This document shows positions 1-9,255 of a DNA stretch of 38,861 bases, piece after piece; within the stretch, counting starts at the first letter, position 1; every line of letters starts with the position of its first letter. Position numbers and translations under genes: made by a program. Location of the stretch: positions 1 to 38,861 of the forward strand of contig JAQBNL010000034.1 in the NCBI GenBank assembly GCA_028288585.1, read 5' to 3'. The notes beneath the pieces were generated by a model. That model did not search any database and was not told the DNA's origin. It worked only from the letters and a program-made list of their open reading frames with translations. This DNA comes from Chitinophagaceae bacterium (GTDB lineage Bacteria > Bacteroidota > Bacteroidia > Chitinophagales > Chitinophagaceae).

Positions 1-175
1 AAGTTAAGATAATTGTGCCTGTGTTAGTAATTGTGCCTGATGCATTATTGAGGCCGCCTCCAATTAAAATTATGCCTGACGTTATATTTACAACAGCCCC
101 ATTGTTAGACAGTACTTGTGAAAAGCACTGTGAAGTAAAAAAGAAAAATAAAAGTGTAGCGTAAATAGGTTTCAT
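1..175 (-). CDS. Secreted protein, N-terminal part only
   Basis: The window edge cuts this gene; about 58 N-terminal residues are visible. Reading leftwards from the ATG at 175, the protein begins MKPIYATLLFFFFTSQCFSQ, a clear signal peptide (short basic start, Phe/Leu-rich core, cleavage expected after FSQ). The mature part starts with short Asn/Gly/Thr-rich repeats (NNGAVVNITSG, then NNASGTITNTGTI), typical of beta-helical or filamentous surface proteins in Bacteroidota. The stop of the upstream gene lies only 7 bases away, so the two are probably co-transcribed. Function is unknown; a cell-surface adhesin or matrix protein is inference from composition. Confidence 0.75.
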   Translation of the reverse strand, partial: MKPIYATLLFFFFTSQCFSQVLSNNGAVVNITSGIILIGGGLNNASGTITNTGTIILT

Positions 176-182
176 ATTCTGC

Positions 183-1574
183 TCAGTTTACTTTGGTTAT
201 TATAACTGTGCTGCCTGTTTTTACTGTTGTTGCTGCCGCAACCTCTGAACCATGATACAGCTGTAAATCGCCTGAAACAGTTACTACAACCAAACCCTCG
301 ATTATCATAAGCATATCTGAATTGGCTGCATCAACTGACAGGGTAGTTCCCCAACCTGTTGTACTTTTTGCTCTTGCAGCAAATGCTCCCACTACTGCTC
401 CTGTTGATAATATTTCGTCCTGATCTGCAGCCGCTGTTGAAGCCACTGCGGAAACATCAACCCATCTTACGTTTGCCACAAACGCAGTTACAGTTCCTGA
501 ATGATTTACAGAAAATTTTACACCTGTTGTTGCAGCTGCAGACTGGTAACGGATTAGATATTTAAAAGTATAAGTCCCGGCTGCTAAGGTTTCGTCGAGC
601 TCTGTAATTTTAGCTGCTGTAGTTGTTGAATTAGGAACATCAACAGTAACAACATTTGTATAAATCCCCAGCATTGCTTTTAATTGTGTTACTGTTAAGT
701 CTGATGCATTGGCTGTGCTACCGGTGTTATTTCCTTTAATTGTATTGGCAGCCATTTGTGCTGACATTGCATTAGTAACTTTATTAGTGCCGATAGTTGT
801 GGCATTACCAACAGAAGTTACATCACCTGTTAAGTTTGCATTGGTAGTTACCGTTGATGCATTACCTGTTAAGTTACCGACAAATGCGATAGAAGTTAAA
901 GTACCTGTAGAGGGGTTAAAAGATAATTTAGTAGAAGATGTTTTTTGTGCCTGATTACCGGAATTTGTTGTGACCCATGTAGGATACATAGTTGCATTGG
1001 TTGCATTATCATCTGCAATTCCGATTAAAGTTGCACTGCCGGCATTGCCTGTTACAGTAGTTTGATCTCCCGTGTTTGTTCCTGATAAATTGGAGCCGGA
1101 AACCGTGCCGGATGCAGCAACAGATGTTGGCGTTATTGCTCCTAAAGTTAGGGTTATGGCCGGTGTTGTAGTTGCATTTGCAACTGTGCCTGAAACTCCA
1201 TTTGCAGTTGTTACAGACACAGAACTTACACCTGTGCCGCCTCCTGAAATTTGCCATGAACTACCATTATAAAAATTCAACAGGTTTGTTGATATATTAT
1301 ATATTACAAGCCCGGTAGCAGGTGAACTAATTGCATCACGTTCAGTTGTGGTCATTCGTGGAGGAAGAAACCCAAGCGTTGTTGACCTTAATTCTAATAT
1401 AGAAGATGAATTTGGAGTAATTGAAGTAGTGCTTATTCCTACCTGGGAAAATAGATCAGTAACAGATAATATGCAAATGGCAATTATAAATGCCGGTTTC
1501 TGCTTAATGATTTTTTTAAGGCATAGACGCAAAAGAGTTCGTCCATAGTCAAGGCATGGAGTCCTGGTATTCAT
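183..1574 (-). CDS. Secreted tail-fibre-like repeat protein
   Basis: A 463-residue exported protein. After a hydrophobic segment ending near LFSQ comes the region SILELRSTTLGFLPPRMTTT, a hallmark of Bacteroidota secreted proteins that resemble phage tail fibres. The rest is Gly/Ala/Thr/Asn-rich with loose repeats (TGDQTT, GNASTVTTNANLTGDVTSV, NTIKGNNTGSTAN), probably beta-structured, and ends in a globular region of about 150 residues. The ATG at 1574 gives an unusually long, polar stretch before the hydrophobic segment. An in-frame TTG at 1532 would start the protein at RLCLKKIIKQKP and give a more normal signal peptide, so the true start is uncertain. It probably forms an operon with the cut gene downstream. 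A surface or attachment role is inferred from family resemblance. Confidence 0.65.
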   Translation of the reverse strand: MNTRTPCLDYGRTLLRLCLKKIIKQKPAFIIAICILSVTDLFSQVGISTTSITPNSSSILELRSTTLGFLPPRMTTTERDAISSPATGLVIYNISTNLLNFYNGSSWQISGGGTGVSSVSVTTANGVSGTVANATTTPAITLTLGAITPTSVAASGTVSGSNLSGTNTGDQTTVTGNAGSATLIGIADDNATNATMYPTWVTTNSGNQAQKTSSTKLSFNPSTGTLTSIAFVGNLTGNASTVTTNANLTGDVTSVGNATTIGTNKVTNAMSAQMAANTIKGNNTGSTANASDLTVTQLKAMLGIYTNVVTVDVPNSTTTAAKITELDETLAAGTYTFKYLIRYQSAAATTGVKFSVNHSGTVTAFVANVRWVDVSAVASTAAADQDEILSTGAVVGAFAARAKSTTGWGTTLSVDAANSDMLMIIEGLVVVTVSGDLQLYHGSEVAAATTVKTGSTVIITKVN

Positions 1575-1715
1575 TGATATAGGATTTTAGGGGTAGCCAA
1601 ATACTAAAAGCATAGGGCTTATTAATACTTGACCGGTAAATTCAAGTACAGAAACGTAAGGAGTAGCTATTTATTGTAAAACGTGTAGAAAAAATACTAC
1701 AATGTATATTTTCCT

Positions 1716-3167
1716 TTACAATACGAGGTATCTTCCTACTTTATAAACGGCCGGAGGAGATCCGGATTGATCATCAAAGCTATTATATATCATCCCTTTA
1801 CCTCTTGCAAACCACCTTTCTTCAACAAAAATGACAGTTGCAGGAAATCCGGGACTGGTTGCATAATATTCGTACTTAACTTTCATTACATCCGGGGAAG
1901 TAATAATACCGCTGGTGGCACTTACTGCTTTTGCAAGCAATGTCATTTTCATATAGATAGTAACAGATAGTCCTCCTGAGGTACCGGTAACACTTGTGGA
2001 TTGCCAGGTGTCATTTACGTTTGCTGATTCTTTCAAAAAAGTATACTCTATATTAGCGGGACTGGTACTTCCGGGGTCAAAAAATCCAAAGAAATCTTCG
2101 GCATTAAAATACTCAAAATAATCTCCTCCCGATTTTCTATAATATAAATCACTGGGTGAACCTGAAGATGGAATATCATCATAAGTAAAAACGTTATAAG
2201 AAACACTACCAACCAGTTTTGTTCTTGCTGTAGCAGCAATTAAAAAAGAATCTGCCGGGTCTGCATTTGCATTTCCATAAGCCCAGAAAGAACCTGTGGT
2301 TGTAGGAAAATAATCAGTTGCAGGAGGAGGCGTGCCGGGCAAAAAATTAACTACAAAAGTACAATTGCCGGTACCAAAGGTTACCGTGAAGGTTTGATTA
2401 CCGGAAGCAACCGGTGTACCTGAACCATTTAAAATTACTGTTTGTACACCTGTATTTGTAAACGTTCCTGTTTTTGAAAAACTTACACCATTTACAGTAT
2501 TGGTTGATATGGTATAAGTACCGGGAGTTGTAACTGTAACCGTTACTGTTACTGTATTTGTAGAGGTAAGCGCTATTCCTTGTGTATATGTACCGTTGGG
2601 TGCAAGTGGTGTACAAACGCCTGCAGCTGCACCTAGTGTACCTACAGCAGTATTTCCTCCGCTACCGCCACCGGTTCCATTTGTGCTTAAATTAATTCTT
2701 GAAGTAAACTTACCAAGCGTAAGTTGCTTTGTTGTTCCTGTGGAATCTTCAGCTGCACCGGAGAAAATTCCGGTTATGCTATTATTACCTATGGCGGTAA
2801 CTGTTACAATAAATTCGCCTACAAATTGATCTGCATTATAAATAGTTTTTGCCTGGGTATAATATTGAAAATCGCTTTGGAAAAGAGAAGCTTTATACGT
2901 TCCCACTGTAAAACTATCGGTTGCATACAAATGCATTAAAAAATTCTGCTTACCATCTGATGATTTGCCCACCAGGTTTAAAGTTTTTGTTGTTCCGGTG
3001 GTTTCTATATTAGCAGAATCCATATTTCCTGCGTATACCGTGGCAGCATCATTAAACTGCCAGGTTCCTGCAGGCGTTACTATTCCTTCCAAACTATATT
3101 CTTTTTGGCACGAAAAAAATATAGCTGCCAGTAATATTATAAGAGAAGAGAATTTTAGAGTTTTCAT
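1716..3167 (-). CDS. Secreted lipoprotein with Thr/Val-rich repeat domain
   Basis: A 483-residue lipoprotein. The start MKTLKFSSLIILLAAIFFSC is a signal peptide with a lipobox ending in Cys20, followed by QKEYS. Residues of about 30-150 form a small domain; 165-285 are a Thr/Val/Gly-rich region (GVCTPLAPNGTYTQG, TVTVTVTVTTPGTYTIS) seen in many Chitinophagaceae surface proteins. The remaining 200 residues begin DYFPTTTGSFWAYGN, resembling the start of beta-sandwich domains of unknown function in Bacteroidota lipoproteins. There is no catalytic motif. It is 21 bases from the lspA stop on the same strand; lspA would mature this very protein, although their adjacency may be chance. Function unknown. 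Confidence 0.7.
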   Translation of the reverse strand: MKTLKFSSLIILLAAIFFSCQKEYSLEGIVTPAGTWQFNDAATVYAGNMDSANIETTGTTKTLNLVGKSSDGKQNFLMHLYATDSFTVGTYKASLFQSDFQYYTQAKTIYNADQFVGEFIVTVTAIGNNSITGIFSGAAEDSTGTTKQLTLGKFTSRINLSTNGTGGGSGGNTAVGTLGAAAGVCTPLAPNGTYTQGIALTSTNTVTVTVTVTTPGTYTISTNTVNGVSFSKTGTFTNTGVQTVILNGSGTPVASGNQTFTVTFGTGNCTFVVNFLPGTPPPATDYFPTTTGSFWAYGNANADPADSFLIAATARTKLVGSVSYNVFTYDDIPSSGSPSDLYYRKSGGDYFEYFNAEDFFGFFDPGSTSPANIEYTFLKESANVNDTWQSTSVTGTSGGLSVTIYMKMTLLAKAVSATSGIITSPDVMKVKYEYYATSPGFPATVIFVEERWFARGKGMIYNSFDDQSGSPPAVYKVGRYLVL

Positions 3168-3188
3168 TGATAAGTTTTTAATAATTCA

Positions 3189-3866
3189 TTATGACACCTG
3201 TACTTCGTCATTAACAATAGCGCCGGTTTCAACTGTATGATGATTTGTATTGCTTTTTCGTTGCCCGAAAAACCGCTTTTGAAATAATAAAATTGCTATT
3301 ACCCCGGTAGATATGGCTGTATCTGCTAAATTAAATATTGGTCTGAAAAATTCAAACTCTTCTCCACCCCAAATGGGTACCCACGAAGGAAAATGTGCAT
3401 TTCTAATTATGGGGAAATAAAGCATATCTACTACTTTACCATGAAAAAATCCTGCATAGCCCTGCTCAGGAAATATTTTAGCAACATTCAAAAGGCTGGT
3501 ACTGCTTTCTTCAAAAATAATTCCATAAAACATGCTGTCTATCAGATTACCAAGAGCGCCTGCAAAAATTAAAGCAGCACACGCTATAAAACCAGGATGA
3601 TATTTCTTTTGAACTATTTGCTTTAAATAAAATATACCAAAAATTACAGCCGCAAGTCGGAATAATGTAAGAATCATTTTGCCCCAGTCGCCACCAAATT
3701 TCCATCCATATGCCATGCCTTCATTCTCTATAAAATAGAGCCGGAACCAATTGCCAATAACGGCATGTGATTCACCGGTATGATAATGTGTTTTTATAAA
3801 GATTTTTAAAACCTGGTCTGCAAGCACCACTAAAAAAATAATTAAAAAAACATTTCTTCCTTTCAC
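3189..3866 (-). CDS. lspA: Lipoprotein signal peptidase (signal peptidase II)
   Basis: LspA is the inner-membrane aspartyl protease that removes signal peptides from diacylglyceryl-modified prolipoproteins. Several hydrophobic segments are visible. The two catalytic aspartates fit the motifs GNLIDS (about residue 110) and FNLADTAI (about 185). At 225 residues it is longer than the enterobacterial enzyme (about 160). The extra length lies mainly between the two Asp motifs (region with YFPIIRNAHFPSWVPIW), an insertion usual in Bacteroidota. The many lipoproteins in this window are its substrates. Upstream lies a 157-base gap containing an inverted repeat, so it probably has its own promoter; TATATTTA, one base off the TAnnTTTG element, occurs just upstream. 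Confidence 0.93.
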   Translation of the reverse strand: MKGRNVFLIIFLVVLADQVLKIFIKTHYHTGESHAVIGNWFRLYFIENEGMAYGWKFGGDWGKMILTLFRLAAVIFGIFYLKQIVQKKYHPGFIACAALIFAGALGNLIDSMFYGIIFEESSTSLLNVAKIFPEQGYAGFFHGKVVDMLYFPIIRNAHFPSWVPIWGGEEFEFFRPIFNLADTAISTGVIAILLFQKRFFGQRKSNTNHHTVETGAIVNDEVQVS

Positions 3867-3951
3867 ATTACTATATTAAGCTGTAAATATAAAGAAAACC
3901 GATGTGAGTAGGAAGTGGGGAGTTGTGAGTAAAATGTTATAGTAGTGAGAG

Positions 3952-4012
3952 GTGAATCGTGAACGGTGAGCACCTGATTTGTGTACTCATCAACTCACCA
4001 TTGACCATTCAC
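3952..4012. repeat. Imperfect 19-bp inverted repeat between lspA and murF-alr
   Basis: The arms 3952-3970 (GTGAATCGTGAACGGTGAG) and 3994-4012 (CTCACCATTGACCATTCAC) pair at 16 of 19 positions around a 23-base loop. Further TGAGT/GTGAG words flank the element from about 3903. There is no clear U-tract next to the stem, so it is not a classic terminator. It resembles the degenerate intergenic repeats found elsewhere in this window. Confidence 0.6.
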
Positions 4013-4023
4013 TCTTCACTATT

Positions 4024-6516
4024 TCATTCTTCAAAATAAATTCTTTTAACTCTTTGCGAAACACCGGTCATTATTTCATAAGAAATTGTATTGCACCATT
4101 TAGCTATTTGCTGTATAGGTAATTGCTCACCAAATACTATTACCTCATGGCCTTCTTTACAATTCATTCCTGTTATATCAAGCATCGTCATATCCATACA
4201 AACATTTCCTACTACAGGTACCAGCTTATTTTGAACAAGCATTTTTCCTGTCCCATTACTTAAGGCCCTGGGATAACCATCTGCATAGCCAATGCGGACA
4301 GTAGCAATAGTTGACTCTTTTTCCAAAACCGCTTCGCATCCATACCCCACACTTTCACCTGCTCTTACATTTTTTACCTGCGCAATAGTAGTTGTAAGCG
4401 TGGATACATTTTTTAATTTCTTTTGAATAGCAGCATTGCCATCAATTCCATACAAACCTATTCCCAGACGAACCATATCCATGTGCAGGTAAGGATGCCT
4501 GCTGATAGCCGAAGTATTTGCAATATGCTTAAGAATATTATAACTCAGTACACCTTGAAGCTCATCACAACACTCTAAAAAAATGGCTGCCTGTTTTTGG
4601 GTAAATCCATCACGGCTTTTATCATCGCTTGCCACTAAATGAGAAAAAACTGACTGCACTTTTATTTTATTATTGTTTTTAAGATGCGCTGCCAGAACAG
4701 TTATATCACTTTGCTCAAATCCCAGCCGGTGCATTCCTGTATCCAGTTTTATATGTACCGGGAAATATTGTATACCGGATGAATCCAAATATTTTTCGAG
4801 AGATAATAAAATAGAGAAAGAAAATATTTCAGGCTCAAGATTATATTTAACCAATGCATTAAAAGTATTTTCTTCAGGATTCATCACCATTATCGGGAGC
4901 CCGATACCTGCCTTTCTAAGCTCAACACCTTCATCTGCATAAGCCACTGCCAGGTAATCAACATTATTAAACCGGAGCAGGTTGGCAATTTCGTAGCTGC
5001 CGCTGCCATAGCTAAAGGCCTTTACCATAGCCATTATTTTAACGGATGGCTTTAATAAACTTTGATATTGCTTTAGATTATGAGCAATTGAATTAAGATT
5101 GATTGATAAAATTGTTTGATGAACTTTTTGCTCAAGTAATTGACCTATCTGTTCAAACTCAAAAATTCTGGCGCCTTTTAAAAGAATAGTTTCATCTTTA
5201 AAATGAAGAGAATTAAAATTAGTTTTGAATTCATCTACAGTAACATAAAAATATTTTTCTTCAAGAAAAGAAAATTTTTCCTGCTGCAGATTTAATGTAG
5301 GACCTATAGCTATTAATCTTTGTATTTTTTTTTGCTTCAGAAGCGATGCAACTTCACCATATAATTCATTACCCGATTTTCCACTTTGCAGAATATCCGA
5401 AAGAATAACAGTTTGTTTTTTATGTTGTTGCTGCTGTTGCAAAAAATCAAGTGCGATCTTTAGTGAATTAATATCAGCGCTATAACTATCATTGATGATG
5501 GAGCAATTATTTATTCCATTCTTTAACTCAAGCCTCATTTCAACCGGGTGTAACTGCAATATCCGCTCAGTAATGATCCTATCTGCAATTTCCATTTGCA
5601 ACAGAACACACCAGCAGGTTATTGCGTTTTCTATCGATGCATCGTCAGTAAATGGAATTATAATTTGAATCTCTTTATCCCGATACGTTCCTGTTATTAC
5701 TGATAAATTATTCTCTTTTTTAATAGAAGATATTTGCAATGAAGCAGTATTAATCCTACTCCATGTAAATAATTGTAACTGTTGATTTTTTTCTTTTAAA
5801 AAATTAACTTCCTTCCGTATCTCATCATTATCAATACAAAAAATTAATGAAGAAGAATGTTCAAATAGGGTAAGCTTCTCTTTTATTTTTTGATTTTTTG
5901 TTTCAAATCCTTCACTATGAGCATCGCCAATATTTGTAAAAACGCCAATTGTCGGTTGAATAATTTTTTCAATCTTATCCATTTCTCCCGTTTTGGAAAT
6001 ACCGGCTTCAAAAATCGCAAGCGAATTTTGTTTATCCATTTGCAAAACACTTAATGGCACACCTATTTGCGAGTTATAACTTTTAGGGCTGCGTACAATA
6101 TTAAAATCCCCTTCAAGCAATTGATACAGCCACTCTTTTACAATTGTTTTGCCATTGCTGCCTGTAATCCCTATCACCGGAATTGTAATAGCGCTGCGAT
6201 GGTGAATGGCTAATAGATGTAAAGCATGCAAAACATTACCAACTAAAATAAAGGTTGCATCAGGATATGGTGAAAGATCAATTGCTGTATTATCAATAAC
6301 AAAACATCGCACCTCTTTTTCATATAGATCCTTAATAAAGAATGTGCCTTTGTAATCACTACCGCTTAAAGAAAAAAAAATTGTACCCTGCGGAAAAAGA
6401 AGTTTGCGACTGTCCAGCAAAATGTGTGAAGGCTCTATTGGGGAGTTATGCTGAATAACTTTTCCATTCGTTATGGCGGCGATCCTCTCAATTGTATAGT
6501 TAATTGCTACGTCCAC
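4024..6516 (-). CDS. murF: Bifunctional MurF ligase / alanine racemase
   Basis: An 830-residue fusion of two cell-wall enzymes. The N-terminal half (about 1-460) is MurF, which joins D-Ala-D-Ala to UDP-MurNAc-tripeptide in the cytoplasm: it has the ATP-binding loop GITGSNGKTIVKEW and the downstream FEAGISKTGEM region. The C-terminal half (about 465-830) is a PLP-dependent alanine racemase: Lys499 in MAMVKAFSYG is the PLP lysine, HIKLDTGMHRLG and YGIDGN are family motifs, and GYGCEAVL carries the expected catalytic tyrosine. One polypeptide thus makes D-Ala and uses the D-Ala dipeptide. Fusions of this type are known in Bacteroidota. It starts 9 bases after the terC stop, so it is probably co-transcribed with terC. 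Confidence 0.94.
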   Translation of the reverse strand: MDVAINYTIERIAAITNGKVIQHNSPIEPSHILLDSRKLLFPQGTIFFSLSGSDYKGTFFIKDLYEKEVRCFVIDNTAIDLSPYPDATFILVGNVLHALHLLAIHHRSAITIPVIGITGSNGKTIVKEWLYQLLEGDFNIVRSPKSYNSQIGVPLSVLQMDKQNSLAIFEAGISKTGEMDKIEKIIQPTIGVFTNIGDAHSEGFETKNQKIKEKLTLFEHSSSLIFCIDNDEIRKEVNFLKEKNQQLQLFTWSRINTASLQISSIKKENNLSVITGTYRDKEIQIIIPFTDDASIENAITCWCVLLQMEIADRIITERILQLHPVEMRLELKNGINNCSIINDSYSADINSLKIALDFLQQQQQHKKQTVILSDILQSGKSGNELYGEVASLLKQKKIQRLIAIGPTLNLQQEKFSFLEEKYFYVTVDEFKTNFNSLHFKDETILLKGARIFEFEQIGQLLEQKVHQTILSINLNSIAHNLKQYQSLLKPSVKIMAMVKAFSYGSGSYEIANLLRFNNVDYLAVAYADEGVELRKAGIGLPIMVMNPEENTFNALVKYNLEPEIFSFSILLSLEKYLDSSGIQYFPVHIKLDTGMHRLGFEQSDITVLAAHLKNNNKIKVQSVFSHLVASDDKSRDGFTQKQAAIFLECCDELQGVLSYNILKHIANTSAISRHPYLHMDMVRLGIGLYGIDGNAAIQKKLKNVSTLTTTIAQVKNVRAGESVGYGCEAVLEKESTIATVRIGYADGYPRALSNGTGKMLVQNKLVPVVGNVCMDMTMLDITGMNCKEGHEVIVFGEQLPIQQIAKWCNTISYEIMTGVSQRVKRIYFEE

Positions 6517-6525
6517 TTTATAATT

Positions 6526-7479
6526 TTATTTCACTTCATTATCTGGTGCATCTTCCGGAATATCTATTTTTTTATGATAGATAGAAAAAATTATTGAACC
6601 AACAAGACACACAATAATTACGCTTAACGATATTCCGATAGGGATATGAATATTAAAATATTCTATCAGCATTTTTACCCCTATAAAAACCAATACAATG
6701 GCAATGCCTTGCTGCAGGTAATCAAATTTACTTACTGCGCCTCTCAGTAAAAAGAATAAAGACCGTAAGCCAAGCACAGCAAAAATATTGGAAGTGTAGA
6801 TCACCATTTTATTTTGAGTAATGGCAAATACAGCAGGGATAGAATCTAAAGCAAAAACAATATCAGTTGTAGCCAGTAAAATGATCACTACAAATAACAT
6901 TGTATAATATTTTTTGCCGCCTATTATTTTTGTAAATTTTCCGCCTGCATCTTCGTGTGTAATAGGTAAAAATTTCTGTAACAATACATACACTTTATTT
7001 TTTCCCGGATCAAAATCATCATCCTGCTCAACAAAAAACATTTTAACACCCGTGAAAACAAGGAAGGCGCCAAAGATGTAAAGTATCCATCCGAAATTTG
7101 CTACCAGTGCAATTCCTATTGTTATAAAAATTATTCTAAAAAGTATTGCCATTAAAATGCCGAACAACAATACACGTCCGTAATATTCTTTGTGAACACC
7201 AAAAAAACTAAAGATGAGAATGAATACAAAAATATTATCAATGCTCAGGCTCCATTCCATCAGGTAAGCGCTTACATATTCCACAGCAATTATTTTTCCC
7301 ACATTGTACCAAACAAAAACACCATAGGCCAATGCAAGACCGATCCAAAAAGAAGTTTGAATTAATGCTTTTTTAATAGTTATGCTTTTTGACCGCTTAC
7401 TAAGCAGGCCAAGATCCAATACAACCGCGAACAGCAATACTATCCCAAATACTATATAAGATAATTGTGTAGAAGTCAT
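6526..7479 (-). CDS. TerC/Alx family membrane protein
   Basis: A 317-residue polytopic inner-membrane protein with about nine hydrophobic segments. Family signatures are MEWSLSIDNIFVFILIF and TTDIVFALDSIPAVFAITQ, each holding membrane-embedded acidic residues thought to bind metal. Members such as Alx and TerC are linked to manganese export, pH response and metalation of secreted proteins. The length matches the Alx-type branch. A Bacteroidota -7-like element lies 13 bases upstream of the ATG. murF-alr follows after 9 bases. I looked for a manganese (yybP-ykoY) riboswitch and found no room for one: the whole gap to gldG is 65 bases. Confidence 0.88.
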   Translation of the reverse strand: MTSTQLSYIVFGIVLLFAVVLDLGLLSKRSKSITIKKALIQTSFWIGLALAYGVFVWYNVGKIIAVEYVSAYLMEWSLSIDNIFVFILIFSFFGVHKEYYGRVLLFGILMAILFRIIFITIGIALVANFGWILYIFGAFLVFTGVKMFFVEQDDDFDPGKNKVYVLLQKFLPITHEDAGGKFTKIIGGKKYYTMLFVVIILLATTDIVFALDSIPAVFAITQNKMVIYTSNIFAVLGLRSLFFLLRGAVSKFDYLQQGIAIVLVFIGVKMLIEYFNIHIPIGISLSVIIVCLVGSIIFSIYHKKIDIPEDAPDNEVK

Positions 7480-7492
7480 TTATAATATTGAG

Positions 7493-7500
7493 CAAATATA
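7493..7500 (-). promoter_or_regulatory. Candidate -7 element (TATATTTG) for terC-murF
   Basis: On the minus strand the sequence reads TATATTTG, a full match to the Bacteroidota -7 consensus TAnnTTTG, 13 bases before the terC ATG. No convincing -33 TTTG lies 19-20 bases further upstream, so confidence is moderate. Confidence 0.45.
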
Positions 7501-7544
7501 GGATGGTGGTGAGCAATTAATAATATCCAATGTCAAAGATTGAA

Positions 7545-9245
7545 TTAAACACTATACTTTTTTCTTCTCCAGAACTGGTAGATTAATCCAAATATAAAAA
7601 CCAATAAAACCGGTAAAACAATATTTATGATTTGCCATTGTGTTCTTTCATCCTGTATCTTTTTAGAATCTAATAACCTAAGTGTATAGTCTTTTGATTT
7701 TGCCTCGGTAAGCCCGGAGTTATTAATAAGATAATCGAGGCAATTCTGCAAAAAATCCCTGTTGGCAAACTGGTATTGATATTGGGTTTCCATGGTGTAT
7801 TCATTTACACCCATAGGTAAAGGCTGTCCCTGTGAAATACCATTTAAAACAATATCACCATCAGAAACAATTATCATTTTATTCTCTGCAATAGATGAGC
7901 TTTGAAAGGTGGTGCCGTATCGCTCAAGTGTGTCCATAATATTTAAGGGGAGACGATTTGCATAGAGGGATTTAAATTTCCCTTCCAGCAAAACTCCCGC
8001 AATAACATTCTTCTTTTTGAACTGGGCATCTTCCGGTGCATTCCTGTTTTCCTCGCCGCTGATTAATGCGGGAGTGGCAATGGTTCTGGCATTTGCTGAT
8101 GAACTTAGCAAGATTGTTTTTCTAACATCATCAGATTTTACCGTATCTATTGAATTTACAAACCTGCCTGCAACCAATCCTATATTTTTATTTATTACAT
8201 GATTTGACTTTGATTCGAACAGCGGAAAATAATTCCAGTGCAAAAATTCAAATTGTTTATTTCCGTTTACATCAAAGGGTAAAAAATCGCATTGAAGATC
8301 CATTAACAGGTCAGGATTAATTCTTACTCCATATTTAAAAAGAAGATCTTCAAGATTTAAATTCCTGTCGTATGCAATTACCTGGTTCTTTAATTGAAGG
8401 CTGTCCATTTCTGCATTTAATCTATCCAAAAACCAGATCACTTTGCCACCATGCATTATATATTGGTCGATCTTTATTTTTTCATCTTCAGAAAAAGGAA
8501 TTGTTGGTTTAACGATCATTAATAATTTAAACGTATCAGGAATTACAGGTTCTTTCTTAATATCCATTGTAAAAAGATGGTAATTCCTTTTTAAAACATT
8601 CTCCACAAGATCGTAAGTGTTTGCGCCTGCAGGTTCTCCATTTCCATAAGAATAAGCTATGAGTGGTTTATTATTTTGTGTAAGCTGTTCAATTGCATTG
8701 GCAAACTTATATTCCATTAAAGCCTCAGCGCTGTTTAATTCCTCAGGCGTAATAAGCATTTTTGTACCGGGGTATAAACTTACCGGCAACACCCTTTCTT
8801 TATAATGCACCAGGGCCGCAGGGAAAATAAATTGAGTTTGTTCACCTGTCTTTAATTGCACTTTTAAATTTATCGGCTGTACGCCTAAAGCAACTAATGT
8901 ATCTGCATAAGTTCTGCTGCTGCCCTCAATTTGTTCATCCGGGAAAATAAACCTGTATTGGATATTGCTGCCGCTGTATTCTTTAAACTCCTGCAATAAT
9001 TCACCGGTAGATGAGGCAAGTTTTTTAAAGCCAGAAGGAAATTCACCTTTTAAAAAGATATCTATCTGTACAACATCATCAAGTTTACCCAATAGTTTTT
9101 TTACAGGAGATGAAATAGTAAATCTTTTTTCATTGGTAAGATCAATACGTTTATGAAACTGCGCAGCAAGAAAATTTACCAGGAGTAAAATAATTATCAC
9201 CGGTATCCACCACCACCTGCCTGTTCGTTTTAAAATTGATCCCAT
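7545..9245 (-). CDS. gldG: Gliding motility ABC transporter auxiliary protein GldG
   Basis: A 566-residue protein with one N-terminal membrane segment (about 12-28, WIPVIIILLLVNFLAA), a large extracytoplasmic part and one C-terminal membrane segment (about 540-558, NIVLPVLLVFIFGLIYQFW) ending in basic residues. This layout and RIDLTNEKRFTISSPVKKLL are typical of GldG. The middle part is the DUF4350/ABC-2-associated periplasmic-like domain. GldG works with permease GldF and ATPase GldA, reported as needed for gliding in Flavobacterium johnsoniae; many non-gliding Bacteroidota also carry gldFG. gldF lies 10 bases upstream on the same strand. GldA is not in the window. Confidence 0.9.
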   Translation of the reverse strand: MGSILKRTGRWWWIPVIIILLLVNFLAAQFHKRIDLTNEKRFTISSPVKKLLGKLDDVVQIDIFLKGEFPSGFKKLASSTGELLQEFKEYSGSNIQYRFIFPDEQIEGSSRTYADTLVALGVQPINLKVQLKTGEQTQFIFPAALVHYKERVLPVSLYPGTKMLITPEELNSAEALMEYKFANAIEQLTQNNKPLIAYSYGNGEPAGANTYDLVENVLKRNYHLFTMDIKKEPVIPDTFKLLMIVKPTIPFSEDEKIKIDQYIMHGGKVIWFLDRLNAEMDSLQLKNQVIAYDRNLNLEDLLFKYGVRINPDLLMDLQCDFLPFDVNGNKQFEFLHWNYFPLFESKSNHVINKNIGLVAGRFVNSIDTVKSDDVRKTILLSSSANARTIATPALISGEENRNAPEDAQFKKKNVIAGVLLEGKFKSLYANRLPLNIMDTLERYGTTFQSSSIAENKMIIVSDGDIVLNGISQGQPLPMGVNEYTMETQYQYQFANRDFLQNCLDYLINNSGLTEAKSKDYTLRLLDSKKIQDERTQWQIINIVLPVLLVFIFGLIYQFWRRKKYSV

Positions 9246-9255
9246 AGATTACCAA

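Noticed and set aside
7480-7544. Possible manganese riboswitch (yybP-ykoY) before the TerC-family gene.
   Set aside because: The gap is only 65 bases and shows no paired structure of that class; a promoter element explains it better.
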